In this document: positions 1 to 13,947 of the stretch, piece after piece
How the letters are laid out: each line of letters opens with the position of its first letter
Position numbering within the stretch: the stretch's first letter is position 1
NCBI GenBank assembly: GCA_947650285.1
Contig: CANTFL010000226.1
Coordinates: forward strand, 1 to 64,000
Length of the DNA stretch: 64,000 nt
Direction of reading: 5' to 3'
From: Hyaloperonospora brassicae
Taxonomy: Eukaryota; Oomycota; Peronosporomycetes; Peronosporales; Peronosporaceae
The notes under the pieces: model-generated
Seen by the model: the letters and a program-made list of their open reading frames with translations, nothing else
What the model was told of the DNA's origin: nothing
Database searches by the model: none
Translations under genes and position numbers: made by a program

Positions 1-1020
1 AGATGGTGAGTTGCGTTTCTCCTATCGCGTCACTACTTTGTCCAAATTTTCTAGTTCGAAGTGTTGTTATGAACGCTCCAAAACAAAGTTTGACGGTAAT
101 TAGATCCGGTTACACGGGTGATTCGTCTTAAAAGACTAACGTCGGATTGCTATCGTTGCCTATCTGCGCGAACGAAGAAGGTTGCTGCGGTGCTAGCTGC
201 AGGGCGCTTGTACTACACCATCAGCGATTTGAACAAGGCTTCTTTTGCCACTTTGCTCGATTGTACAGGTTTCTAAGAGCGATCTGCGGCATTGCGAGGT
301 CCAGCTGCAATATCTGTGCAATAGGCCATGCGTGCACATCATTTCGGTCAATGATTGTCGAGATGTTTATGAGCGCATATTGCGTAAGCCTGGCGTTGTG
401 GTCGCTACTAGACTAGACAATGGGTACTACTTAACGTCGTCTGAGCGTCACATGTGTGCGGTTTAAAGGGATGTAAGAACGCGGTATATATCGTGACCCC
501 AACGGCAAAGCCTTTGTGAGTGATAGCACGGTGAAAGACAAAGTTATTGGCATTTAGCATGTTGTTGCATGTCTTGCGCGTGTGTAGAGTATCCTTTCTT
601 ACATATGCATTCCGCTCTATCTGTATGTTGATCATGAGAAAAACAAGAAAGAAGGACATACATGTTCAGTGTGTAACTCAGCGGTAAAAATAGTTTTTTC
701 ATTCTCTCCCCTTTTTCTATCGCTGTTTCGCTGTCAACCATTATATTCTATCGTTTTTATCGTTGTAATAGTTGGTTCTGCACGGAAAATATCAGCTGTT
801 GTCTTTCTGTTCGTTTGTCTTTCTCTTCAGTACATCAACGGTACGAAGGAATTGCGTCATCACTAGCACGACAGCACCGTTGTGGCAATAACTCGTTAAC
901 TCACGACGCACGACCTGTCCTCCCAGCTGCGTGAGCTGCATCACTATAAAAGGTGCGTACATAGCCAGCGCCTGATGTTGTTCTGGACGGAATGACTGGT
1001 ATCAAAAGACGGTGTACAGA
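1..1020 (-). promoter_or_regulatory. Effector upstream repeat, copy 1
   Basis: Position 1 lines up with position 17517, which is 258 nt upstream of the effector 1 start. Similarity runs through about 480 to the 17517-17999 segment, then from about 478 to 700 with 25990-26204, and from about 480 to 1020 with 47950-48500 in copy 3. The two better copies are roughly 95% alike by eye over the first 150 bases. Copies 2 and 3 lie directly upstream of minus-strand effector genes, so copy 1 is probably the promoter side of a third paralogue whose start codon would be about 260 nt left of the window. The bases AACGC at 478-482 are the unoccupied version of the site where the family A retrotransposon entered copy 2. 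Confidence 0.7.
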
Positions 1021-3130
1021 GCCACCTCTGTCGAGCACACAAGCCAGCGAGCGTGTCGTTGCCTCAAGTCGTACTCCTGAATCATGAACCAACGTCGTGG
1101 TACATCAGCTTGTTCCCCTTGAGCTGGAGAAAGTGAGACACTACCGATGTTGTGTCGCACTTTTCCAGCTCGTAGGATCGCCGCTTTTTCGCGCATGATT
1201 TCCTCACATCTTTACTTTGTCCCGATTACACGTCGCACCAACCTCGACAAACCCAGCTAGTCGTCCTATCGTCTCTGCTGTGACCACGCTTGATGGGTGC
1301 GGCTTGCACCTACCCTGTATGGCAACATTCCACTTCTGACACTTACAGTGCAGGATTTCACTTCGCGTCGCAAAGTTGTGCCGCAGTTAATTTTGTAAAC
1401 CTGACCTTTTGTCTGTACACCGCACGACGAAAATTCTGCATTACAATGTAAGCAGTCCTCGACAGTGCACCCCGTATCTGCAAGATTACAACGTAAGTGC
1501 AGGCGCTCGAGCACGCGTGCTTCACGCTGTGTATGGTGCAAGATCGGCATCGATCACTTTCTTTTCGTTCGTGGTAGCTCGCGTTGTGTTTTCATCACAC
1601 CATTGTCGGAGCATCTTTGCAGTCCGATAGTGCATGTGTCGAATGACGGGTCGACTGTTCACTATTTACCACTTCGTTCAATAGATGAGGTACACTTCTA
1701 AATCCACTTCTGCTAGTGCTTTGCAAAAAGACATCCTTCACGATATCGAACGCAGCTATCCAGATAGTAGATACAAGCGATGAAATGGAGGTGCATTACC
1801 GCCATCTCGTCTATGCCAATGAACCAAGCTCCATAACTTGCCAAGTTGTGCTTGACGCATCCTCTACTTGATAGCGAAAATTTGGGGGTACGTACTGTCC
1901 GCCTGCGACATACCGCTGGATTATAGCATGTGGGATTGCAACCGAGTGGTGACAGCCTAACACCAAAGATCTGCGATCAGGAGGTGCGAGCTTACAAGTG
2001 CCAGCTTCAAGTCTACGATCATGTAGGTGGTCAGCCTGAAAAGCCCATGTTGTGGCTTTTCCAATGATGGGATGACGGCTTTGACAACGCATGGGGAACG
2101 AGCTTATGACGAGTATCGATGTGGCAGGTACTCGAGGGTAGGTTGTACCTTGTTGTGAGAGCTTCGTGTGTAGCACAATAGTTTGTGCGCATATGACATA
2201 CATACATGCTTTGTATGAGGTGATCGGCGGCATCTTCATTTGCACCTGTCGTATAGAGTACCAATAGATGCATCAGGTAATCTCTTGGTTGATGGTTGAC
2301 AAAGGCCGCCGACGAAGCCTTTCACTACGGCAAGTCAGCTTGAACTGCCGGACCATCATTGAGATTCATCAGTTGAGTAGATGTTGGCGTCACAGTGATT
2401 TATCCTGACGAGCTTACACTGTTCTATTCGCTGCCAAATCCGACAACATTCTTGACAAAGACGGCATTTTCGTGCGACCATCTCATGAAAAGAAGGCAAC
2501 TTGTTCCAACGAGAAAGCTGTCAGCCCCGATTGCGGGTGCGAGGGCGAAGTAACTAGTAAACGTGCACTTTTAGTAGCCCATCGCGCTTCCTCAGCAGCA
2601 GCTTTCGTGGAAGTGCTTGTGATGGTCGCACGACGCATATAATTATCTTACAAGCAGTCGATGACAAACGTCAAGCGATACTTCTTAGTCGAGAAGGTCT
2701 CGGACCTCCAGCACCACGGCCTCGGCAAAATAGCACCGGCTCGGTAACATTTGAAGCAGCGCCGCTATCAGCACCTCTATCAGCACCACAATATCATTTC
2801 GATATCAATATCAGCAACACGACCATCGCAGCTCAGCAATCGTCGAGTCTATTAGCACTGGGTAGAACAGGAGGCCCTGCGAGCACGCCATAATTTGCAG
2901 AGTCACTAATGTAGTAAGAGAGCCGCCTCAGCAAGCGTCGTACACGGACCTCTCGCGCCAGAATAACTTCTCTATTGACGCTAGCGTACGGACGATCGTC
3001 AAGTATATGTAGCCGTGGGTAAGTCAACTTCGGCTTGTTGACTATGTAGCATAGCTGCAGTAGCTCATGATCATATAAAGGTTAGACACGAAGAATTACT
3101 TCGTTCACCATAATCTTAGCAAGGACTTGA
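1021..3130. other. Gene-free stretch with moderate GC
   Basis: Similarity to effector repeat copy 3 stops near 1020. The rest has no long reading frame, no recognisable domain and no clear transposon end. The only structure I can support is the old repeat at 1880-2280, listed separately. Base composition is less AT-rich than the following 10 kb, so it may be an old insertion or decayed coding DNA. Confidence 0.4.
1880..2280. repeat. Old dispersed repeat, copy 1
   Basis: This segment shares spaced blocks with 29840-30250: both begin with gtccgcctgcgaYataccgctgg-type sequence and later have a block reading gtagcacaa(a/t)agtttgtgc. A weaker third relative begins near 40010 (cgtccacctgctatatttcgctgg). 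The copies are strongly diverged and carry no reading frame, so they are probably remains of one old transposon family that I cannot name. Confidence 0.4.
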
Positions 3131-6100
3131 GATTTGGACGTCATCTTCCTCAACAAAATAAAACGCTTAGGCTCACAGAGTGAACTAGCTCACATAGCGA
3201 CATGCTTAAAAAGGAATCCACAGCATCGAGTGCTCAATAGTACGCCTCAACTAACGTACCTATCGATAATGGCTTCCAACGTAAGTTCACGTCTAATCAG
3301 TTCGTGCAACGAGGACATAAAATATATACAAACAATTACCATGATAAAAGTGCTCAAATAATATAAAAAACCCAACGCGAAATAAGAAAATAAAACATAT
3401 AGACAAAAATTACCACACGAAAAGAGCCAAGAGCGCCACAAGATGTAAAGTACAAAGTGCACCTTTGATGTATGATATACTCCAAGTATGACATGCCTGC
3501 GATCATTCATTTACATCCTTACTTATGTGTTGCATAATTCGCCTGTTTCATTAGTAGCAAACAAACCTACCAAATTGTCAAGAGGCGTGATGCACAAAGC
3601 GTGTCGGGGCACGGGTAGCTACGCACTGACAACAGTGCGTGTCAACTTCTTACTGGTTGCAGTGAGAAGTAGTTCCTATTAGATGGCGTTAGTAGGAAAC
3701 AACTAAGTTTCGTAAGAGAAGAGATAAACTGTATCAATATATATCAGAGTCCTAAAATATGTTTATCTTGTTAGTCCTATCTCGATAATGTTGTTGCCAA
3801 AGCATGTTAAACGACGTCTCCTCATCTTTCACAACACGCGTCTAGCTGTGATTGGTGGGTTGATATCATGGTAATATTAACCAATGAGTAGACCATCAAG
3901 TCACTGCAACAGTTTATAGAATTCAGAAACATTGGAGTTAGAATATAAGGTTTGTATTTCCCAGAATCATATGTCACAAATAATAATACTTTATATCAGG
4001 CTGACTCTGATATCATTTCGTACCCTGTGTTTTGTAATTTATTATGAGCATGTTGCCGATTTCTTTATGTATCGAACGCTATGCAACAATCGACCGTGTT
4101 AGAAATGGTAAGGGGGCGACCGCACGAAATACCTGGCACGATGGCGGGTACGCTTGGAATATTAGATGCAAATCGCCCAACCTAAATTGGATCGCCTAAG
4201 TCAAGATGTTTTACTTAAATTATTTACCTTCGGAACGCTTAAGTCGTTTCAAGATAGCGTTTATCTATCCACAGCGGTTGTAGGCGTCGAATAAATTAAT
4301 AAAGTGCGAAAATTCACAGTGCTTTGGCATTTATACATAACATTGTTCTTGACGAACGTGTCGATAGATTGATGAAGTTAGGCGCTCTATACTATCTTAA
4401 GACCAATTAATTTTTTTAGCGAAATTAAAGTAATTAAAAGTGGGTGTTTATTTACGAAATCTATTTAACAAAGAGGTCAGTCCGTTTTTTATTATGATTG
4501 ATATTACAATTCACGTGGGATTACAAAGTTATTACTCACATGAGACAACATCATCAAATATCCCTGTGGAACATATTACACCGAATATTCCCGGTATTCC
4601 AAATTGCAATATGATGGGACGCACCATGCCCGATCGCGATTTAACAAATCGCATTACACCAGGTTGCGTATAGCCTTATCGCATATTGTGTAATTTGTCT
4701 CACTACATATTTGTGGCGACTTCACGCAATGGATCCAAACCAATTTTTTTCACAATCCCGGTATCTACAATATAGATAGAACTCTTACTAGTCTGGAGGC
4801 TCTCTAGTACGATGTTTAGGTCTCTTAACCATCGAACCTTCGATCTCAATTTACATCTGCATACATCACTTATATGCGAGCTCAAATTTCATAATGGAAG
4901 TATAATCCGTTTTTATTAAATTGTGCTTTTTCCAGACAAAGGATCATGTGTTAGCGGGTCGCAAACCTTATTCAGATGTAAATTGCAGACCCACCTGTTG
5001 TCCAAATCAATTTGCCTATCTATGGATTTTAAAAGAACTTGGTTACACGTGGTCTCTGTGTGATTCCTCCTTCCCATTTATGGTTGTGTGATGCATTTTT
5101 CCCAATGTGTAGTGACGAAATCACGTTGGTGTGAAGCTACAAGTGTGATAGTATTAAAATCTTCCAAACTGAGGGCGACTCTCACGGGAGTTTTAACTGA
5201 GGTATTAGCTACGTGGAAACGGTATTCAAACTTTAACCTGGCAAAACGCGTGTTGACTTTGTTTCACGAAAACGTAAGATAAAAATAAGATCACTTGACT
5301 AGCGGAATCTGTTATGTTAATTTGTAAAAGCTGTTTAAGTACATATATTTTCCACAGAGTAATGCAAAATTTTTACCAAACCACGATACATTGTTTTTAA
5401 AAATAACTCGGATTCGAAGAATCTACGAGGCGCGTTGAACCTTGTGGTTGTATAAAAGTACTACATCTGCAACTAAGTGCTGTCAAATATTGCTGTATAT
5501 AAGCTTGATCATCTCGTTGTGTTATCACGTATCAGTCAAAAATTGCTCATACATATTGGTGTTCGTAGATCGATCAACTAAACTGGTATTAATCAGCATT
5601 TCAGCTACATAATGATGTATCAATACAAAAACACGGTATAAAAGCCGAAAGATTTTCCTACTTACCAAATCACTTGATTTCGACAATATAGAATCCAATA
5701 TTTTTATCACCGCGGCCATAATACCACGCCATATCTGTACATGTGTCCATCCTACTTGTGAGGTATATTTGATTTTAAAATAAAATCCACGGCGCGGCAA
5801 ATGACTGTTTATGATACTGCCAATATCGAAACGAATAGATATAAAAGTATGTCAATAAGAAATACAGATTCTTTGCACTTATCCAAGTCGAGTTCTTTAC
5901 CGAATCTGTGTTAGCGCTCATGTATTTATCGCTCTTACGGGATGTTAATTAGAATCTGGCACTATAATATAGAAATCAGCTCGACTATCTGAAGATGTAG
6001 AAGCAGCTTCATTGAAGGCTTGGAGATACGGCCATCTTATTTGTATTTTGAGATGTTTTTGTCGTAAGTTTTTACCGCTTGCTGATACTACTGACGCGCA

Positions 6101-9100
6101 AATTTGACTTATCGTACAATGGGTGCTTGAAAACTACGTCTTTGCGCTTATTGTTAAATTGCACCCATGCTGCATCATATACAAAAATTGAAATAATGTT
6201 ATGCAGGATACTCGAAATCATTGACTGTTCAAAGCACGCAGGACCAGATGGCAGAATATGTTTTACGTTTTAGTGATACGGAATAGAATCGTCGACCGAA
6301 ATCGACACTCCCATTCGTACAACAAATATAGTAAGTCCAATCATAATTCCAATGAGATATCTCGCTCCTAGCCTTCGTAGCCACACTGAAAACTAATGAG
6401 AAGCTAGAGAGATCGAAAATAAGAGATATTGACAACAATTTGTATCGTATCATTAAAAATTGGGTCCGTGCGTTCTGTCAAGGCAATGTCGCATACTTAA
6501 TTGTTTGGCATACTCCGAAAATAGATTTATAAGAGATGTCTTTTCTCGACAAACAATACAACTTTTATGAACATAAAGATACCGTAATATAACCTTATCG
6601 AATTATGTGTAATATACAGTACCATAAGCAGCTCATATCGAGCATAATTCTAAAGCAGCTACGTTGTTTATCCGCCACTTTCCCGTGTCGAACGTCAAAT
6701 ATGCTGTTAATATTCTTTCGTATCGACTAGGATTGAATCGTTCATTATATATATTTAAATAATAATAATAAGGAGTCACCCGTCCATATCATTGATGTTA
6801 TATTAAATGAAATTGCGCCAAATTGGCCGAGCTTTCTACTATGCTCTTAGGTCTATTGTAGTAAAGAACAACCTCGGACTGCTCAAGCTAATTTTGATGT
6901 GATTATTAAAAGCCTGATGTTTTTTTCAAATGAAAAATACAACTTATTATGTTATTTATGTTGTTATAAGATCCATTATATCGCAATTCATTGTCCTTCG
7001 TGCGGGGTACGTTTCTGATTCCAATTGGGTAATAGAGAAGGTTTGGCAACTAGACAAGATTCAAATAAGGTAATGTTAATTATAACAATTCGGTCTAATG
7101 CTATGTATTGACCCAGGGAGAGGTACACGAATGGGGTTTAAAAGAGCGATGAATCCAAAAAATTAACAAAAGGAAATTGACTTACTCCAATCCGCCACCC
7201 ATTATATAAACTTGTTCAATACCACAAATATATTAGACCACACCACAAGGCGTGTAATACGCCATAAGCGCCTATTACGGAGTGCTAGAGGGACAAAATT
7301 TTTGCCGAAGTTCTTTTATTCATATACTTTGACGTTAAGATTTTGTGCGAAAAAACAACAACATTGACTTAATGACAATTAATAAAAGCGAAAACTTTAC
7401 AGTAAGACACAAAAGTGTGCGTCTAGTTGCGTTCGATGAAAAATTGCAATGTAGAGATATGGATAGCAGTATCTCTTCTTTAGAGAAATAACAAACGATA
7501 CAGAATGGGAATGAAAATGACATGTCGGGAATTCACGAATTGTCATCATTATGTGTATTATGACAGAATGTGCACATTCATAAGATCAGTAGTGTGCATC
7601 CGCGCATATATTTTATAAACCCTTTTATAATGAATAGTGAAATCGTTTTCAGCTTTTTGGGCATTCGCAACATGAAGGAAAGAAGTTTTGACCCTTTGAT
7701 CCTGCTTTTCAACCGGCATTATCAATCAATTCTTAGCACGTTGATACTATTTCGTTATCTTGACCTTATGATTTGAAAATAAAGTCATGTAAGCTGTCAC
7801 CTCGGCAGTATTGTATCGGTCATATTAGGAGGATATAGAGCGGTGTCAAAGTATTTCGAGGACAGGGCGAGCATTTTGCTCGAGTCCAGACCTGTGTCAG
7901 CTCAAACGGACAGAAAGGCAAACCGTAATTTAGGAAATGAAATGTAGTAGAGAGAAAATGAGTTACTATTGGTAGTATAGCAGGCTGTCATACAGATATA
8001 TACGGACACGTAGTGCAGCCGGACACTGAGAGTGAATAATATAAATGTTTTGAGGTATATTCGAGTACAATTACGACCTACTATATCAGACATTACCAGA
8101 CAGTCTCTGGTGATGTGTAATCGTACATCTTTAGCATAGGTATCGATCCACGATCCTCCTGGTTCCGGTGACAGCGCCTTTCACTTGGCCACAAGGGTCG
8201 ATTTAAGCAGACCAGACACTGAGCAAACACACAATTCTAACAGATTATATTTGTCACATTGAACAAAACTGCTTATGCTGGTTGGTTTATTTGATCAAAG
8301 CTGTGACGTGATATATATTTTTATATAGATAATACGAATTTTTCGTGCTGAGGAAGTAATTATACGAACAAAGGTTCATACGTCGTCACCCGACATCTAA
8401 ATAGCACGTAATATGTACCACTCGGTCATCAATGACTTTTTTGTTGTTGTAATCAACAAAAAGGGGCTAGTGTGGCGCCATTATATAATCAGTTAACTCT
8501 AAACAACCCCAATTGTTGGTTCTCTTTTTAATACCAGATAAATTTTATAATTAAGATGCGCACAATTGACTCTATTAACCGACCAAAAAACATTCTGAGC
8601 CTCGATCGAATTTCTCAAATGTGTGTTTGACCCTTCTTGATTATATTTTTTTGCACACTCTATCTATATGTTTGGTTGAACCTGTACCAAATAAGCTCAG
8701 CTAACTTAAACAACAAACGCATAATTTCGCTCTTGAATCTATCGCAATTTACACGTCTATTCAGCATTTATCGTTCTCAAATCGTACGCATTAGCAGCGA
8801 TATGACGTTTTTTATACAAATATAATATCTCATCGGTGCTTATTGAAATGGTAATGTATAAGCCAGCCATTATAATCGAACAAAGGACGATATTACGTAC
8901 CCATCGTGAGTACATATTTCACTTATGGTCGATCATAAATTTTTCCTATATTAGTTTTGTGGGTGTTTGTTTTCTTGCTTTCTTTCTATTAATCACCATT
9001 GGTCCTTGCAGTAAATAAAATGAAAACATTTGGTGCAACGGGGTACTCACAGAATAGCAATTACACCACTTAAGCAGATGCATTGCAAAAATTGTTATTA

Positions 9101-11750
9101 AGGTCTGTAAATAATACCTATAACGCAGCATTAAAAGTTGTTGATTTGATTATATGGAAGCAAATATAGACTCATTTGAAATTTTGAATGCGAGATAAAA
9201 TTACGATGTAGCAAACATTATCGAACAGAATAGTGGCCACAAGAAAACACATAAAAAGGAAACGCTAATGGTTTAAGAAAGTCGCATTTTTTCAACTTCT
9301 CCACGTTAATATATAAGATCGTTGTAAGTACTCCCGTAGTCTATTTCAATATTTGGACTGATTTAGCGAAATCAGGCTTCAAGAAATTTTGTATAATTTG
9401 TATTCTTAATAGCGCTATAAAAATAAGGTCTTTGTAACTACTGCCGGAGACGCGGCAATGTACAAAACCGTAAGGCTTGTTTGAGCTTGAATAGCTGTAT
9501 TTAGCAGATTCGGGTTAGTTTGAGGGCAACATATGCTGCATAAGATTGATATTACAATATAACTACATTAACTACAGAATGATGGACTGACTGATGAACA
9601 AACATTGTTCCCTCAATACCTAATATTTTTAAATATTATGGGTCGATACTCTGCATGACAGACAATAATCGGTATCGAATGGGCCTTGTCTACATATGCT
9701 ACCATCTTACGATTGCTTTATAGATGTAAAATTTTCAGAAATATACAAACAATCGAGAATGGCGGAAGATATCAATTTGCGAGCTAGCATTTTTATATGC
9801 CTTTCGGTGATCGCTAATTACACATACCTATTTATACCTCAAGTTATGTAACGGCATCGCAATTGTCGAGCATTCTTCTTGTTTTAGGTGTAGAATAGTC
9901 ATCACGTATGAATTCGCGAAGACAAAATAATATTATCGAAATGTAAGCTGCTGAAAATATGTCGTCAGCTCATCAAAAGGTGTACAACCAACTTCTGCTC
10001 CGCAAAACACACAAAATTAGTTTGTTTCTCGAGACGGTCTCGATTGAGAGACCAGAACAGCAAAAAAGATTGTCGTTCCTGACGAATCCAACAAATGATT
10101 TTGGAAAATCCAATTTATTGAATTTGTTGTGAGCTAAATACATGTTGTCGGAATACACAATTGTTGCTTAAAGAAGTTAAGTAATGCAAAGATATCCGTC
10201 TACACGTCTATGATAATCTGAGTCAAATGTTTACCACAGGAAAAATCACATTCTCATAAAGGATGCATATTTTGGCACTTCATTTATATGGCTGTATACA
10301 GTCCTATCTAATTAAACAAGTAAAAAAATAAATAGATTTTGTCGAGGTATAGCGGTATCGTCTAGGCTGAAATCCATACGACGTAGCGATTGTATCTACA
10401 TTTCAAGCAGTCATATTAGTGCCATGTTTTTTTTAAATTATATTGCTCCTATTAATGTAGCACGATATGTTTAATATATTATTGTCTTGTTGCTCAGATT
10501 AGACTACGGATTAAACCTTTTTTGTAAAATTTTATACTTGCATATCTCTTTCAACATCATCAGTATGACTTTCGAATATGACCGGCTGTGTCTTTTTAAT
10601 ATAGAAATTCGTATCAAAACCGTGGTCGATATGTCCCGCCTTTTTTGCATTAAACTCAAACTTAATCTAAAAAAGAAATTCACAGATCACATCCATTCCA
10701 ACTTGTGCATCAAACAATAATGTGATTTACAGAAAGATTGTAGATGGTCGTTTTTTATCCATGGTGTGATTTGGATTTGGTGGAAATTTCATGTGGCCGA
10801 CTTTGGCATTGTAACAGTATTGTATGCGTCTTAAATCATAATGAAAATAGTATCTTATATTTAAACGAGATAGGATATTTCGCTGTAACCTAGCAGATAC
10901 ATTGATCATACCAAATTGTATCAGTTTTTGGAAGGTGATCCGAATGTTTGACAGACTTGCGGTCCTCACCGTTGAAGCGCAAGTATCATGTGGTAAACAT
11001 TGTTTCTCTATATTTCAATGATTACAAATTCGAATATTAAATATATATACATTTAAATATATAGGAATTTTTTTAAATGCATAATCTGACAGATTAGGGA
11101 CATAATTCTACTTATCCTACAAAACACTAATCGGTAAACTTTATATAGTTTTGGTTTTAGCCCTACCAGATATATCAAAACCCTTAACGTTCCGATTTTG
11201 TTCTCACGTACAATATATGTACGATTCCTTACCGCGTTCAATATTTTACATATTGAACAGACCACAATAAACGATGTTGTTCCATAAATTTTAATTTGAT
11301 AGATGAAAATGCGCATTCGATAGGTTGAGAATGTATTTCAAACTTATTGATGACCTAAATAGATCTCTACGTCATAAATCGAAAGGTTTGTTGCCGAGAT
11401 GAATTATTTCTTTCAATTTGGTGAGAAATTAGGAATGAAAATACAACGACTGACATCAACTTTCAATAAATCATCAATTATAGCTTTGATAAAATCCGAT
11501 ACACCACTACCTATACTTATCGAGACGTACCTATATTTAGCAAGAATACATGCATACCATCATTAAGACGTGCTCAATAATTAATGAATGGATATCCGGA
11601 TAATATACACATCGCGGTATTGGATCATGGGATCCTAACCCTTACATAAGTGATAGATGGGATGTATGATCTTTGCTAAATTTGGTTCTATATTCAACTT
11701 TTTTTACCGCGACTCGACCAGGTGAGCAGGTGCCACATACACACATTTAG
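3131..11750. other. AT-rich gene-free region
   Basis: Nearly 9 kb of AT-rich DNA with stops in all frames and only reading frames below about 90 codons, none with a recognisable domain, signal peptide or codon bias. I see no long inverted or direct repeats and no LTR ends. The one exception is a tRNA-like segment at 8129-8208. The stretch fits gene-sparse, mutationally decayed oomycete DNA. A mitochondrial origin is not supported, because no mitochondrial protein or rRNA is recognisable. Confidence 0.5.
8129..8208 (-). pseudogene. tRNA-Arg-like pseudogene or SINE head
   Basis: The minus strand shows a tRNA-like box A (TGGCCAAGTGAAAGG), an anticodon-arm-like CACCGGA loop followed by ACCAG, and a box B-like GGATCGATACC at about the right spacing. 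The loop resembles a CCG anticodon, which would be arginine, but the conserved T before the anticodon is A, the 5' half of the anticodon stem does not pair, and I cannot build a clean acceptor stem. It is either a decayed tRNA or the 5' head of a tRNA-derived SINE. I see no A-rich tail that would prove a SINE. Confidence 0.35.
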
Positions 11751-11756
11751 GTACTT

Positions 11757-12277
11757 GTGTTTGTTTAAATTCCATCTCTGGATGAAGTTTTGGTTTTTGT
11801 GGAAGTGAAATGTGTCTTTGACCTGCTCAGGCGCTCGGCGTTGCTGCGGTCGACCGTTGACAATGCAGCAGTGCCGGACAATCGCAAGATTAGTATTTAT
11901 GACCATATTTGGTCTGCAAGAAATGAGCGCTTGTGCGTTGACGCGTTTGTGAGCTCGTTGGGGAAGACGATTGTCACCGCGCATAAATTGCGTAGTCTCA
12001 GACAGACGCTATAATGCGACGGTTGGTCATTGATGAGGCGTATGGTAATTTGTCAATCAAAACGGCTGTTGACTCACTTGCTGCTGCTGATGGCTTTGTG
12101 TGTAATCATATGCGGTGCAAAGGCCCATGCTGCCCGATACGAGATGTAAGTGCCATCATGGGCAAGCGTTTCTGCATGACAATTGACTCGAACATGATTC
12201 TTGTGCGCTATAGAGAAGAGAAGATCGTCGTGCAGAGGATTGATCGAGAATTCGAAAGCCATCATTTTGATCTCTAA
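11757..12277 (+). other. Unassigned GC-richer reading frames
   Basis: Within AT-rich surroundings this block is visibly richer in GC and holds two consecutive plus-strand reading frames: 11790-12014 (74 codons) and 12014-12277 (87 codons). They are in different frames and the stop of the first touches the start of the second. The second contains a Cys/His cluster (CNHMRCKGPCCP) that could bind metal. I recognise neither. The pattern fits a short decayed transposon or gene fragment with one frameshift. Coding status is uncertain. Confidence 0.25.
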
Positions 12278-12339
12278 AAAACCCACAAAACATTTGATAG
12301 ATAATGGTGTGGATAACCGACATACCAATAATCAACAAA

Positions 12340-13945
12340 TTAGTGGATACCGTAGTGTTAGGGGTGCTTAGGGGGTACTCAGTGAAATTTGCTACTGCTA
12401 TTTATGCAGCTATTGTTGTTGTAGGTGCCGTGGTTGCTGTCGTTGTTCTGTAGATGCTGCTACAAGTAGATCTTCTGCTACGAGATGAAGTCGTTGCAGT
12501 GGATGGGGTCGAGTGCACGAACGCCCGCAACGCGCGCGTGCTGGTGCTTAATGACGGACAGTGCACGTGTGCGTGTGTGTATATCTAGAAAAAGATGAGT
12601 GTGGTGCTGCATTAACGAGCTGCGTTTAAGTCTAATGACACAATTGAAATGAAACGATGGTATTTGAGCAATTTTTACCTTAAATTTCCAGATCCTTTAG
12701 TGAGAGGATATAGCAAAATGCATACGGCTCATACAAATTGTGTTGAGAACTAACATAACCAGAACAAGGACTTGTATCGATGTGCTGCGCTTACGTAAAT
12801 CAAGTGTGGCCGCATCATGATTCCACTTTTGTGTACCACATTAAAATGATTTTATATGGACGTGTAGCATTTTTGTCAATTATCTGGGGCATTTTCTATT
12901 TCCGTGCCTAATATGGGGCTTTTTTATTCTCCTTTTCAACAAATTATCGATTGTACACTATAATTTGCCTTTCAATGATTGATAATTTTCTTAGAAATGA
13001 ATAGAGACAATAGCAGAAAAAATACAATGTCTAGTATTATAACGAGTGAAGCCTCGCGTTGTGCAAATTTTAATAAATTGCCTTGCGAGAGCAAGATCAT
13101 ATATATACATAGTTGTACTGGTTCCAATGCAAGTCACACCCTAAATGTTTAATAATTGCAACAATTATGGTCAGTGGTGTAAATATTCGCACTTATAAAA
13201 TTTTAATTTAAGACGCTTTCTATAAGAAAGATAAAAATTTCTTTTGTGCGAAATTGATTTAATTAACAAGTTAAAATTTTTGTGATTCACTTGGTGCAGC
13301 TGCAGGGTGCGAACGTTTAGCAAAATAAATGCATAGAAATGACGATTGATAAGTGTCGTCATACTAATAACACTTATGGGGGTGTATAGGTCTGGAGTAG
13401 TGGTTAAATAATAAAAGGGCGGTTTTATTTAAGAAAATTTCATTTCGCGAACCTTCAAAAATGACTACATTTATTCATGACTTGCTTACAGATATATTTA
13501 TATATTTAGAGAGAGAGATAATGTGCAGGTTTAAGATATTTACGTTTTAGTGCTAGCATAATTTTCTTTAACGTACATATAAACAACGACAAAACATTAT
13601 ATAAGCAGAGTTGATTGTATACTTATCATGGTCTATAGCAATTACATAAGCTTGTTGCAGTTTCAATTTAAAAGTCGTATTATGATTGGAACTTTTTGCA
13701 CCATTGACCGGCTGGGGTGATCAATTGATTGGGTTTAATGCAAAATAAATCAATGTTGGATCAAATTAAAAAAAGTTACCAGTATGCCACTTGTATCATA
13801 CCTGTGCACGGTATACATTGCCCATGCTATTTCTACATATATTTAACTTCAAAATTATAGTCTACATGCAGACTTCGTATTATGTTTACCTTGAGATGGT
13901 TAAATATTTGTTAACCACATTCAATCAAAAAGATGTTTTATAATC
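12340..13945. other. Gene-free stretch
   Basis: No reading frame longer than about 63 codons, no domain and no transposon end recognised. 12520-12600 has short GC- and GT-rich low-complexity runs. The rest is AT-rich like 3131-11750. Confidence 0.4.
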
Positions 13946-13947
13946 AT

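Noticed and set aside
3131..11750. Organelle DNA insertion
   Set aside because: AT-rich, but no mitochondrial protein, rRNA or convincing tRNA gene was recognised.
11757..12277. RING or zinc-finger gene
   Set aside because: The Cys/His spacing in CNHMRCKGPCCP does not fit a known finger well enough, and the frames are broken.
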